A stretch of 37,443 nucleotides of DNA from Candidatus Daviesbacteria bacterium. GTDB taxonomy: Bacteria > Patescibacteriota > Microgenomatia > Daviesbacterales > UBA10151. The notes under the pieces were generated by a model that saw only the letters and a list, made by a program, of their open reading frames with translations, ran no database searches and was not told where the DNA came from. Where the stretch lies: positions 1 through 37,443 of the forward strand of contig JACPKO010000061.1 of assembly GCA_016186985.1 (NCBI GenBank), written 5' to 3'. Within the stretch, counting starts at the first letter, position 1; each line of letters starts with the position of its first letter. The position numbers were made by a program, and so were the translations under genes. Positions 8,478 to 15,788 of this stretch are shown here, piece by piece.

Positions 8478-9479
8478 ATGAATAGAAAAATCGACATATC
8501 CCATAAAACAATATTCTTTATTGCGGCTTTTCTGGCCTTGCTTTGGGCGATTTTTCTAATTAAAGACGTAATTATCTTACTTTTTATTGCCGTAATTTTT
8601 ATGTCAGCCCTTTCACCGGCAGTAAATAGGCTGGAGAGGTTAAAGGTTCCTAAATCACTGGCGATTGCTTTAGTTTATGTCGTGATTATAGCAATTGCCA
8701 GTTCGCTCATTTCTTTTGTGGTTACTCCCCTAGCAGAACAAACAACCAATCTTTTAACTAACTTTCCGCGATACTTAAATACGATTATTCCGGAAACCGG
8801 GTTTATCGACAGGACAGTGCTCCAGCAGGAATTCGGCAATTTTTCAAAAAATGCAATTGAAGTCAGCTTCACAATATTTAGCAATATGTTGGCCTTTATT
8901 TCGATCGCTGTTTTAACTTTTTACATGCTTTTAGAAAGGGACAAGCTTGATAAGATGTTGGCGCAATTCTTTTTGGGAAAGGAAGAAAGAATTAAAAAAA
9001 CCACCAAAAGGATTGAGGAAAAATTAGGTTCCTGGATGCGGGGACAACTCGTTTTAACCTTGATTATTGGAACTACTTCTTTTATTGGACTGACAGTTTT
9101 AGGTGTGCCATACGCTTTACCTCTGGCAATACTTGCCGGAATTTTAGAAATTATTCCGGTTATCGGACCGATCATTTCTGCTATACCCGCGGTTATGATT
9201 GCCTATTTAATCTCTCCGTTTATGGCTCTAACTGTAGGTTTACTTTATCTTATTATTCAGCAGCTGGAAAATCATCTGATAGTCCCCCAGGTTATGAAAA
9301 AAGCCGTTGGGTTAAACCCACTCGCAGTAATAATCGCAGTAGCTATCGGAGGACGTCTTTTAGGTATTTCGGGCGCGCTTTTGGCTGTACCAATAACAGT
9401 AGTTGTGCAGATTATCATGGAAGATTTAATAACTCCGAATGAGGTAGAAGAGGCAGAAAAAAAGATAATTGACGGTTAA
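8478..9479 (+). CDS. AI-2E family transporter (PerM/YdiK-type)
   Basis: A 333-aa membrane protein with the family layout: three N-terminal helices (IFFIAAFLALLWAIF, VIILLFIAVIFMSALSPAVNRL, SLAIALVYVVIIAIASS), a soluble central part with amphipathic helices, then helices containing GVPYALPLAILAGILEIIPVIGPIISAIPA, and the conserved NHLIVPQVMKKAVGLNPLAVIIAVAIGG block. Members have been linked to autoinducer-2 export, Na+/H+ antiport or unknown solutes; the specific substrate cannot be told. It is probably cotranscribed with miaA (21-nt gap). Confidence 0.88.
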   Translation: MNRKIDISHKTIFFIAAFLALLWAIFLIKDVIILLFIAVIFMSALSPAVNRLERLKVPKSLAIALVYVVIIAIASSLISFVVTPLAEQTTNLLTNFPRYLNTIIPETGFIDRTVLQQEFGNFSKNAIEVSFTIFSNMLAFISIAVLTFYMLLERDKLDKMLAQFFLGKEERIKKTTKRIEEKLGSWMRGQLVLTLIIGTTSFIGLTVLGVPYALPLAILAGILEIIPVIGPIISAIPAVMIAYLISPFMALTVGLLYLIIQQLENHLIVPQVMKKAVGLNPLAVIIAVAIGGRLLGISGALLAVPITVVVQIIMEDLITPNEVEEAEKKIIDG

Positions 9480-9484
9480 AAATT

Positions 9485-9894
9485 TGCCTGGGAAAATAGT
9501 AAGCCAGATTCTGTTTCCGCCAGCTGGCGGACGATGATAATTTATCTGTAAGAGAGGTTTAACCTCATCTGTAAGAGAGGTTTAACCTCATCTGTAAGAG
9601 AGGCTTAGCCTCATCTAGTGCTCCTGATTTCGACTAAGTGGCGAGCAGCCAAGCCGGTTCTAGGATTGCAGCGGGGAGGATTGCCCTTCGACTTCGCTCA
9701 GGACTGTAGCCCTAAACTAATCGAATACCCATAAGCTTGATCGTTTCACTGGACGCAACTCCAATCGTCACTGTTACTCTAACTAGGCCTTACGGCTGTC
9801 CGCTTGCGCGGACCACCCTGCTCTGCGCTGTCTGGACTTTCCTCTCCGATGTCGTCTTACGACTCATCGGAGTAATCATCCATCTTCCCAGGCA
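9485..9894 (-). ncRNA. rnpB: RNase P RNA (bacterial type) with expanded 3' region
   Basis: Read on the minus strand. The 5' half has the universal GAGGAAAGUCC element (around 9832-9842), followed by CGCAGAGCAGGGUGG-like and ACAGUGACGA segments and GUGAAACG. The 3' end has the universal ACAGAAUCUGGCUUAC. The two ends pair as a perfect 9-bp P1 helix: TGCCTGGGA (minus-strand read of 9886-9894) with TCCCAGGCA (minus-strand read of 9485-9493). It is the catalytic subunit that matures tRNA 5' ends. Just before the 3' universal element lie three tandem 23-nt hairpin units and a CCGCCAGCTGGCGG palindrome (9517-9530), and a CTTCGAC-TTC-GCTCAG repeat motif lies around 9688-9703, all unusual for this RNA. 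No protein-coding gene is credible in this stretch. Confidence 0.93.
9544..9612 (-). repeat. Three tandem 23-nt hairpin units within RNase P RNA
   Basis: Units at 9544-9566, 9567-9589 and 9590-9612. The first two are identical and contain GAGGT-TTA-ACCTC. The third contains GAGGC-TTA-GCCTC. The two differences are on opposite sides of the stem and restore pairing (T-A to C-G), so the hairpin itself seems to be under selection. The units are joined by the same 10-nt spacer. Confidence 0.85.
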
Positions 9895-9899
9895 CTCTA

Positions 9900-9929
9900 A
9901 TTATATCGTAAAATCGCCAAAATATCCAA
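9900..9929 (-). promoter_or_regulatory. Predicted rnpB promoter
   Basis: Minus strand: TTGGAT (9924-9929), 18-nt spacer, perfect TATAAT (9900-9905). The predicted start, about 6 nt downstream, falls at 9893-9894, which is the first base of the P1 helix. This supports both calls. Confidence 0.75.
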
Positions 9930-9948
9930 AATCTGCAATAATTAATTA

Positions 9949-11469
9949 ATGCTAGTTAAGGCTTTGGCCGGGGTTAATGTAGGGTTAAGTCCGCTCCTTG
10001 TATCTGTTGAAGTTGACGTAGCCTCTTATGGATTACCTTCCTTTACTATAGTCGGGCTTCCTGATAAAGCAATTGATGAGGCTAAAGATCGGGTCAGGAC
10101 TGCAATTAGAAACAGCGGTTTTGATTTTCCTCCCAAAAAAATCACTGTCAATTTAGCCCCCGCGGATTTACCCAAAGAAGGGCCGCATTTTGATTTGCCG
10201 ATTGCTTTAGGGATTTTAATTGCTTCAGGGCAAGTGGACTTGAGCCTGGAGGACTTAATGATTTTAGGCGAGCTTTCACTGGATGGATCTTTGCGTAGGA
10301 CTCATGGAGTTTTACCTTTGACAATTCTGGCTCAAAAAAAGAAATTTCAAAGAATTTTGATTCCTTTAGAAAATGGATCAGAAGCAGCAATTGTTTCAGG
10401 AATTGAAGTTTATGCTTTAAAAAATTTAACCGAGGCAGTCCAATTTTTGGCGAAAGAAATTGAAATAAAACCTCTACCTAAAGTTGATTTCTCAAGTTTT
10501 GAAGACAGAGCAGAGTATGATTATGATTTTGCACAAGTCAGGGGTCAGGAGCAGGCTAAAAGAGCTTTAGAGATTTCTGCCACCGGTGCCCATAATGTTC
10601 TAATGAAGGGTCCTCCTGGATCGGGAAAAACAATGCTTGCCCGTTCTTTCCCTTCAATCTTGCCGCCTCTTACTGAAGATGAATCAATTGAACTGACTCA
10701 AATTTATTCAATTACCGGCAACTTAACTGAAGATAAACCAATTGTCATAACCCGCCCGTTCCGCTCGCCTCATCATACAGCTTCCTACGTTGGACTTATT
10801 GGAGGAGGGAATAATATCAGGCCGGGTGAAATTTCCCTGGCTCATCGTGGAGTCCTGTTTTTGGACGAATTACCGGAATTCCCCCGCTCTGTCTTAGAAG
10901 CTTTAAGACAGCCTTTAGAAGATAAAAAAGTCACTATCTCCAGAGCAAATGGAACTCATTCATATCCTACACAGTTTATACTGCTTGCTGCCTGTAATCC
11001 CTGTCCCTGCGGATATCTAAATACGCCGGGAAAAAATTGTGTTTGCCTTCCAGGTCAAATCTCAAAATATACAAAAAAACTTTCCGGCCCGTTTTTAGAT
11101 AGGGTTGATATTCATCTGGATGTCCCGAATTTACCTGCTGAGAAATTAACTAACGAAGCAATTGCTGAGGATTCTAAAACTATTAGAAAAAGGGTAGTAA
11201 AGGCCAGAAAAATTCAGAAAGAAAGGTTTAAGTCCAAAGGAATTTTAACTAATTCTGAAATGAGTAATGCGTTAATTAAGCAATTCTGCCAACCCGACAA
11301 AGAAGGTTTGGAACTTTTAAAAATGGCAATTTCAAAGCTTAATTTATCCGCCCGATCTTATTACCGGGTGTTAAAGCTAGCGCGTACGATAGCTGATTTA
11401 GATGATTCGGAAACCATTGTCTATAAACATTTAGCCGAAAGCCTGCAATACCGACCAAAACAGCTTTAA
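9949..11469 (+). CDS. comM: YifB/ComM family Mg-chelatase-like AAA+ ATPase
   Basis: ComM is a hexameric helicase that promotes branch migration when DNA taken up by transformation is integrated. Seen: N-terminal LonC-like domain (GLPSFTIVGLPDKAIDEAKDRVR, about 28-50; PADLPKEGPHFDLPIALG), Walker A GPPGSGKT (221-228), Walker B GVLFLDELPEF, the Cys-rich CNPCPCGY...CVCLP finger, and sensor/arginine region SGPFLDRVDIHLDVP. The C-terminal helical domain is complete; 506 aa is the normal length. It is divergent from rnpB, with only 54 nt between the ends. It is a single-gene unit ended by an intrinsic terminator. It fits with natural DNA uptake, but no uptake genes are in this window. Confidence 0.95.
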   Translation: MLVKALAGVNVGLSPLLVSVEVDVASYGLPSFTIVGLPDKAIDEAKDRVRTAIRNSGFDFPPKKITVNLAPADLPKEGPHFDLPIALGILIASGQVDLSLEDLMILGELSLDGSLRRTHGVLPLTILAQKKKFQRILIPLENGSEAAIVSGIEVYALKNLTEAVQFLAKEIEIKPLPKVDFSSFEDRAEYDYDFAQVRGQEQAKRALEISATGAHNVLMKGPPGSGKTMLARSFPSILPPLTEDESIELTQIYSITGNLTEDKPIVITRPFRSPHHTASYVGLIGGGNNIRPGEISLAHRGVLFLDELPEFPRSVLEALRQPLEDKKVTISRANGTHSYPTQFILLAACNPCPCGYLNTPGKNCVCLPGQISKYTKKLSGPFLDRVDIHLDVPNLPAEKLTNEAIAEDSKTIRKRVVKARKIQKERFKSKGILTNSEMSNALIKQFCQPDKEGLELLKMAISKLNLSARSYYRVLKLARTIADLDDSETIVYKHLAESLQYRPKQL

Positions 11470-11470
11470 A

Positions 11471-11516
11471 AAATCCCCCTCATAAGGAAGGGGATTTTTA
11501 TGGCGCTTAAGCGCCA
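11471..11516 (+). terminator. Intrinsic terminator after comM plus adjacent 16-bp palindrome
   Basis: AAATCCCC (11471-11478) pairs with GGGGATTT (11490-11497) and is followed by TT, a good rho-independent terminator beginning 2 nt after the comM stop. Directly after it TGGCGCTTAAGCGCCA (11501-11516) is a perfect palindrome. The palindrome may serve the convergent minus-strand gene or be another palindromic repeat. Confidence 0.8.
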
Positions 11517-11536
11517 GGTTCTCTTAGAAAAGCAAC

Positions 11537-11683
11537 TTATGCAGGTGCTGCTCCAATTCTATACATTCCAGTTCCACAGACAGGACACTCGCCTTTTGAA
11601 GCTGGTTTACCGTTTTTCATGGTGACCTGCTGGACATTTTTTGCGTCCCTTTTTGTACGACATTTAACACAATACATTTGCAT
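11537..11683 (-). CDS. DUF5679 family small zinc-ribbon protein (48 aa)
   Basis: A 48-codon frame with two CxxC knuckles: MYCVKCRTK near the N-terminus and CPVCGTGMYRIG near the C-terminus, separated by a basic linker with VTMKNGKPASKG. This is the DUF5679 pattern, common in Patescibacteria, and probably a Zn-binding protein of unknown role. Its ribosome binding site is exceptional: AGGAGGTGATC (minus-strand read of 11689-11699), a full complement to the 16S rRNA 3' end, 5 nt before the ATG. It lies downstream of another minus-strand gene with an SD of its own in the 27-nt gap, so it is an internal operon gene. An ATG two codons later is a possible alternative start. Confidence 0.85.
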   Translation of the reverse strand: MQMYCVKCRTKRDAKNVQQVTMKNGKPASKGECPVCGTGMYRIGAAPA

Positions 11684-11710
11684 TTAGAGATCACCTCCTC
11701 TCAAATCAAA

Positions 11711-12064
11711 TTAGCGGAATAGGTTAATTAAACCTTGCTTGGTTGCAAAAAATAGGGCAAGCTGGACAGTGAGAGCCAAAAATGAAAAGATAATAATTTT
11801 AGTTATGTCCGATTTTAAAGAGATTGGATCTGCTAAATCTGTTGAGTATGGAGGTTGTTTTGAATTTGGAGAAACCTTTATGGTCTGTAAATTAGTTGAT
11901 AGCCGCCGCCTTTGGCGAGCCTCGCTTGCCTCGTTGATTCGTCGAAGCGGGTTTTCAGCGGGTATTTTGGGTTTTGGAAGTTGTGAAGATAACGGTTGCT
12001 CCTTACCGAAAAGCTGCTGCTTTAACTGTTTTAACCTTTTCTCTTCGAGGGTTATACTAGCCAT
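11711..12064 (-). CDS. Small hypothetical protein with C-terminal membrane anchor
   Basis: About 117 aa from ATG 12064 (MASITLEEKRLKQL); ATGs at 12073 and 12109 are alternatives but fall in repeat-rich sequence. Not recognised as a named family. Residues 1-25 look helical and charged, the middle is Pro/Lys/Arg/Ser-rich and probably disordered, and the C-terminus has a membrane helix (ITKIIIFSFLALTVQLALFFA) followed by a short basic tail. The disordered part contains the 20-bp repeat shared with recX (11905-11924), read here as EARQRR, which suggests in-frame insertion of a mobile-like repeat. It is followed by the DUF5679 gene on the same strand. Function unknown. Confidence 0.6.
   Translation of the reverse strand: MASITLEEKRLKQLKQQLFGKEQPLSSQLPKPKIPAENPLRRINEASEARQRRRLSTNLQTIKVSPNSKQPPYSTDLADPISLKSDITKIIIFSFLALTVQLALFFATKQGLINLFR
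11905..11924 (-). repeat. Second copy of the 20-bp repeat found in recX
   Basis: Exact reverse complement of 31-50; the match ends abruptly at both sides. Here it is inside the small membrane-protein gene but in a different reading frame from the recX copy, so the identity comes from the DNA, not from a shared peptide. Confidence 0.6.
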
Positions 12065-12075
12065 GCTTGTCATTG

Positions 12076-12105
12076 AGCCTAGCACGCACGAAGTGTGCTT
12101 GTCAA
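12076..12105 (-). promoter_or_regulatory. Possible promoter of the small membrane-protein/DUF5679 pair
   Basis: Minus strand: perfect TTGACA (12100-12105), 18-nt spacer, weak TAGGCT (12076-12081), ending 11 nt before ATG 12064. The -10 is poor, so this is tentative. The area is rich in small inverted repeats (AGCAC...GTGCT, GCTTGTCAAGC). Confidence 0.3.
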
Positions 12106-12113
12106 GCACGAAA

Positions 12114-12143
12114 TTGACAATTACTAAAAAAACCTTGTATAGT
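12114..12143 (+). promoter_or_regulatory. Predicted promoter of the DUF4446-secDF unit
   Basis: TTGACA (12114-12119), 18-nt spacer, TATAGT (12138-12143). The -10 ends 14 nt before the ATG at 12158, so the leader is about 8 nt with no SD. It faces away from the divergent minus-strand promoter region. Confidence 0.75.
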
Positions 12144-12157
12144 TTAAAAACGAACTT

Positions 12158-12616
12158 ATGTATCCGGTGTGGGCAGTCGCCGTAACAGGGGCTTTTTTTA
12201 TCTGGCTCCTGATATTGACATTTCTAACATTAAAACAGAAAAATTTCTTAAAGTCATTATTTCCTAAGGATCAAAGAAGGGATATTAGAAATAAGTTTCA
12301 AGAAGTTTTAGAAGTAATTTCAGGGTTTGAAAAAACCATCCAAATACTGGAGAATAGATTAACGGGTTTTAAAAGGGATAGTTTGGGTAACATACAAAAA
12401 CTGGCGGTTTTAAGGTACAACCCGTACAATGATACAGGAGGGGAGCAGAGTTTTTCTTTAGTACTTTTAGATGGTAAGATGAATGGAGTGCTTATTACCA
12501 GTCTCCACTCAAGGGCAGGAACCAGGATATATTTAAAAAATATTCTTCTGGGTAAAAGCGAACTGGAATTGTCAAAAGAGGAGGATCGGGCACTAAGGAG
12601 AGCAATTGAGAAATGA
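12158..12616 (+). CDS. DUF4446 family membrane-anchored protein
   Basis: A 152-aa protein with one N-terminal membrane helix (about residues 4-25), a charged coiled region, then the DUF4446 core: IQKLAVLRYNPYNDTGGEQSFSLVLLD, followed by GVLITSLHSRAGTRIYLKNI and LSKEEDRALRRAI. The family is widespread in Firmicutes and Patescibacteria; its function is not known. First gene of a seven-gene plus-strand unit leading to secD and secF, with a strong predicted promoter and a very short leader. The next gene starts 6 nt downstream. Confidence 0.85.
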   Translation: MYPVWAVAVTGAFFIWLLILTFLTLKQKNFLKSLFPKDQRRDIRNKFQEVLEVISGFEKTIQILENRLTGFKRDSLGNIQKLAVLRYNPYNDTGGEQSFSLVLLDGKMNGVLITSLHSRAGTRIYLKNILLGKSELELSKEEDRALRRAIEK

Positions 12617-12622
12617 AAAAAT

Positions 12623-13831
12623 ATGAAGATTGTTAATTTTTTTGAAAATCTAACTAAAGTACAAAAGATACTTGTGCTTATTATAATGTCGGTAATTTTG
12701 TATTTTGTGTCTTCGGGGGTTTCTTATTCTATTTTTTCTGCAACAATGGGTAGCTCTTCTAAATTTACTGCCGTTACTAATAAGTCTATTATTCCGGGCG
12801 CTCCGGGAATAGAGGAAGAGGATCCATCGTTACCAAGAACAGAAAGCTGTCCGTTAAACGGCAATCTGCATACAAAACCTGCTAAAGAAGCCTGGGAGAA
12901 AAGACGGCCTTTGGCTATCATGATAGAGAATCATCAGGAAGCCAGGCCTCAATCTGGCTTATCATCGGCTGACGTGATCTACGAAGCAGTAGCTGAGGGG
13001 GGGATTACGAGGTTTATGGCGATATACCTTTGTGCTTTTGGGGATACTCAGGTTGGTCCGATACGAAGTGCAAGGACTTACTTTTTGGATTGGCTTTCCG
13101 AGTACGATCCTCTTTACGCCCATGTTGGAGGTGCTAACACACCTGGTCCTGCTAATGCCTTGGGTCAGATTATTGATTACAAAATCAAAGACTTAAACCA
13201 ATTCGGTATTGGATATCCGACTTACTGGAGGGATTATCAAAGATTAGGCCGTCCTGTTGCAACAGAGCATACCATGTATTCAACAATCAAAAAGCTTTGG
13301 GACATTGGTGAGAAAAAAGGCTGGGGGGTTGCGGATGCCTCGGGCGTCAGGTGGGATAAAAACTTTGTTCCCTGGAAATTTTTAAAAAGCGGTGAAACAG
13401 TGAAAACCGGAGATGCGGCAAGCAAAGTTAATGTAACTTTTTGGGAATCCCAGAATAACTATAAAGTTGAGTGGAATTACGACCAGGAATGCAATTGTTA
13501 TAAAAGGAAAAACGGCGGCTCAGACCACACAGATTTAAATAACAAAAAGCAATTGTCCCCAAATACAGTTATAATCCAGTTCCAAAAAGAGTCAAGGGCT
13601 AATGATGGATATGAAGGTAACGTACATTTGCTCTACGCCAACAAAGGACCTCAGGCCCCTTCAGGCAAGGCCTTGATTTTTGGCAGCGGTAAGGTTATAA
13701 AAGGCACATGGAATAAGGCTAATCGGCTCTCGCGAGAGAAATTCCTTGACGAGGCCGGTAAAGAGATTTCTTTTGTTCCAGGCCAAATCTGGATCCAGAC
13801 TGTCCCCGAAGGAAGCTCGGTTACCTATTAA
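12623..13831 (+). CDS. DUF3048 (YerB-like) extracytoplasmic protein
   Basis: A 402-aa protein with an N-terminal membrane helix or signal (ILVLIIMSVILYFVSSGVSYSIF, about 16-38). The DUF3048 domain starts at RRPLAIMIENHQEARPQSGLSSADVIYEA, followed by GGITRFMAIYLC, VGPIRSARTYFLDW and YAHVGGANTPGPANAL. The C-terminal lobe has TVIIQFQKESRA and GKVIKGTWNKANRLSREKFLDEAGKEISFVPGQIWIQTVP, as in YerB. YerB is a lipoprotein in Bacillus, but no lipobox cysteine is evident here, so membrane anchoring by the helix is more likely. Role unknown; probably acts at the cell surface. Tightly linked to DUF4446 upstream. Confidence 0.88.
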   Translation: MKIVNFFENLTKVQKILVLIIMSVILYFVSSGVSYSIFSATMGSSSKFTAVTNKSIIPGAPGIEEEDPSLPRTESCPLNGNLHTKPAKEAWEKRRPLAIMIENHQEARPQSGLSSADVIYEAVAEGGITRFMAIYLCAFGDTQVGPIRSARTYFLDWLSEYDPLYAHVGGANTPGPANALGQIIDYKIKDLNQFGIGYPTYWRDYQRLGRPVATEHTMYSTIKKLWDIGEKKGWGVADASGVRWDKNFVPWKFLKSGETVKTGDAASKVNVTFWESQNNYKVEWNYDQECNCYKRKNGGSDHTDLNNKKQLSPNTVIIQFQKESRANDGYEGNVHLLYANKGPQAPSGKALIFGSGKVIKGTWNKANRLSREKFLDEAGKEISFVPGQIWIQTVPEGSSVTY

Positions 13832-13861
13832 AGATAAAACTGTCCGGGAAAGGGGAGCGTT

Positions 13862-14446
13862 ATGGAAGAACTCTTTGTTTCTAAAGTTAGAGTAAAAATC
13901 CTGCAGCTTTTTTTGACCTCAAAAGACGACATTTTACATGTCCGGGAAATTGTAAGAAGAGTTGATGAAGAAATTAATGCCGTCAGGCGCGAGTTGGCGC
14001 GTATGGAAAAATTCGGGATGGTATCTTCTGAGTGGAGGGCTAACAGAAGGTTTTATCACTTCAGAAAAGATCACCGGTTTTACCCTGAACTTCTTGCACT
14101 TGTCACCAAATCAACAGGATTAGGTGGCGGGATAATTAAAAATAAAGCATCCTTAGGCCGGATTAAATACGCATTAATGGCGGTAAGGTTTGCTCAAAAC
14201 ACCCTATCAGGTCCTGAAGATGTCGATCTTTTGGTCGTTGGCCAGATTGTTTTACCTGGACTGCAGTCGTTAGTTGCAGATGAACAATCAAGGCGGGAAA
14301 GAGAAATTAATTATTCATACATGGACGAAGCGGAGTTTAATTTTCGTGTTAAAAGGCGGGATCCGTTTATTTTTCGGATTCTAACCCAGCCGAGGATAAT
14401 GCTTTTGGGTGACGAAACTTCGCTGATGGAAAATGTGATTGTATAA
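13862..14446 (+). CDS. Winged-helix protein with degenerate nucleotidyltransferase-like domain
   Basis: A 194-aa protein. Residues 1-75 form a winged helix-turn-helix (VRVKILQLFLTS, LHVREIVRRVDEEINAVRRELARMEKFGMVSS, then the wing). The C-terminal half resembles the pol-beta-type minimal nucleotidyltransferases fused to HTH in archaea and some bacteria: GPEDVDLLVVG keeps the D-x-D pair, followed by INYSYMDEAEFNFRVKRRDPFIFRILTQPRIMLLGDE. The upstream Gly-Ser of the nucleotidyltransferase helix is not seen (AVRFAQN instead), so catalysis is doubtful and a regulatory or binding role more likely. A good SD (GGGGAG) precedes the ATG. Its place just before secD may be regulatory or chance. Confidence 0.65.
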   Translation: MEELFVSKVRVKILQLFLTSKDDILHVREIVRRVDEEINAVRRELARMEKFGMVSSEWRANRRFYHFRKDHRFYPELLALVTKSTGLGGGIIKNKASLGRIKYALMAVRFAQNTLSGPEDVDLLVVGQIVLPGLQSLVADEQSRREREINYSYMDEAEFNFRVKRRDPFIFRILTQPRIMLLGDETSLMENVIV

Positions 14447-14468
14447 TTTAGGATGGAAAGCAACAAGT

Positions 14469-15752
14469 ATGAGGATCAGAATCTGGCTTATTTTTATACT
14501 AATAATTTTGGCGAGCTTTGCCATATCCCCTGGAATTAATCTATCCCAAAGTTTTAAAGTCCCTTTTTTAAATAAAGAAATTGATTCGCTGGCCGGAAAT
14601 TTCCCTATTAAACTGGGACTTGATCTCCAGGGTGGCGCCCAACTTGTTTTAGAAACAAAAATGGATCAAATCCCAGCTGGTGACCGGGAAGCGGCTTTAG
14701 AATCGGCAAAGGAAATTATTGAAAGGCGGGTTAATTTATTCGGTGTTTCCGAGGCGATTGTTCAGACTTCTAAAATTGGAGAAACAAGAAGAATCTTAGT
14801 TGATTTACCTGGTATCAAAGATGCTTCTGATGCAGCTAACTTAGTTGGTAAAACTGCCCAGCTTGAGTTTAGGGAATTGGCAGCAGAGGCATCTCAGTCA
14901 GGTACGATTGATATACCAACCGGTTTGACAGGAGCGGACTTGAAAAGAGCCCAGGTAGTTTTCTCACAAGGAGGTGGGGATACCGGGCCGCAAGTTTCAA
15001 TTGAGTTTAATCCTGAGGGGGCAACTAAATTTGCCGAAATAACCAAAAGGAATATTGGTAAGCCGCTGGCGATATTTTTAGACAATCAGTTTATTTCAGC
15101 TCCTACAGTCCAGCAAGAGATAGTAGGCGGTAATGCTGTAATCTCTGGAAATTTTTCAACCGACGAAGCAAAAGCATTATCGATCCAGCTAAACGCCGGA
15201 GCCTTGCCTGTGCCAATTGAAATTATTGAGCAGCGCTTAATTGGACCCTCGCTAGGCGCAGAATCGGTTAAAGCCAGTATTATTGCTGGAGTAATAGGGC
15301 TTTTGACTGTTATTTTATACATGGCCTTTTATTACAGAGTGTTGGGTATTATTGCTGATGTGGCCTTGGTAATTTATACTGTATTTGTTTTGGCAATTTT
15401 TCAGACAGGATTGTTTTTGATCCCTCCCGTAACTCTGACTCTACCGGGGATTGCCGGATTTATCCTCTCAATAGGGATGGCAGTTGATGCAAATATTTTA
15501 ATTTTTGAAAGAATGAAAGAGGAAATCAGATGGGGTAGATCCCGCAAACTGGCGCTGGATTTTGGATTTAACAGAGCATGGGTCTCAATTAGGGATTCAA
15601 ACATCTCATCCCTAATTACAGCCGGAATACTTTACTCAATGGGTACAGGATTGATAAAAGGATTTGCAATCACCTTGGCAATCGGTGTTTTGGTTTCAAT
15701 GTTTACTGCAATTTTCGTTACAAAAACCATACTTAAGCTTTTCATTAAATAA
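14469..15752 (+). CDS. secD: Protein translocase subunit SecD
   Basis: SecD works with SecF as an RND-type, proton-driven motor that pulls exported proteins through SecYEG from outside. Seen: N-terminal helix (IRIWLIFILIILASFA), the D1 motif IKLGLDLQGGAQLVLE, periplasmic P1 with ESAKEIIERRVNLFGVSEA and VDLPGI, then six membrane helices with LIGPSLGAESVKASIIAG, GFILSIGMAVDANILIFERMKEE and RDSNISSLITAGIL. I start at ATG 14469 (MRIRIW), close to the first helix; an ATG at 14439 overlaps the previous gene by 8 nt and adds ten unconserved residues. 427 aa is compact compared with proteobacterial SecD but usual for small genomes. secF is not adjacent: two genes intervene. Confidence 0.95.
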   Translation: MRIRIWLIFILIILASFAISPGINLSQSFKVPFLNKEIDSLAGNFPIKLGLDLQGGAQLVLETKMDQIPAGDREAALESAKEIIERRVNLFGVSEAIVQTSKIGETRRILVDLPGIKDASDAANLVGKTAQLEFRELAAEASQSGTIDIPTGLTGADLKRAQVVFSQGGGDTGPQVSIEFNPEGATKFAEITKRNIGKPLAIFLDNQFISAPTVQQEIVGGNAVISGNFSTDEAKALSIQLNAGALPVPIEIIEQRLIGPSLGAESVKASIIAGVIGLLTVILYMAFYYRVLGIIADVALVIYTVFVLAIFQTGLFLIPPVTLTLPGIAGFILSIGMAVDANILIFERMKEEIRWGRSRKLALDFGFNRAWVSIRDSNISSLITAGILYSMGTGLIKGFAITLAIGVLVSMFTAIFVTKTILKLFIK

Positions 15753-15776
15753 GCAAAGCTTGCTTTCTCGCAAGCT
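15751..15776 (+). repeat. AAGCAnAGCTT repeat copy forming a hairpin
   Basis: AAGCAAAGCTT at 15751-15761 is one of five copies of this core in the window. Here it extends into a perfect 7-bp hairpin: AGCTTGC (15757-15763), loop TTTCTC, GCAAGCT (15770-15776). It begins on the last base before the end of the secD stop codon and lies 12 nt before the next ATG. No T-run follows, so it is not an obvious terminator. Confidence 0.6.
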
Positions 15777-15788
15777 CGAAAATAAGCT

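Noticed and set aside
9544..9612. A CRISPR-like array in the three 23-nt tandem repeats
   Set aside because: The units are directly tandem with no unique spacers, lie inside RNase P RNA, and no cas genes are in the window.
9737..9949. A 70-codon reading frame on the plus strand before comM
   Set aside because: It lies antisense to the RNase P RNA, whose conserved elements and P1 helix explain the sequence; the peptide has no recognisable family features.
11739..12185. A 148-codon plus-strand frame opposite the small membrane-protein gene
   Set aside because: It is the antisense of a gene with a credible membrane helix, contains a repeat, and its tail runs through the promoter of the DUF4446 gene.
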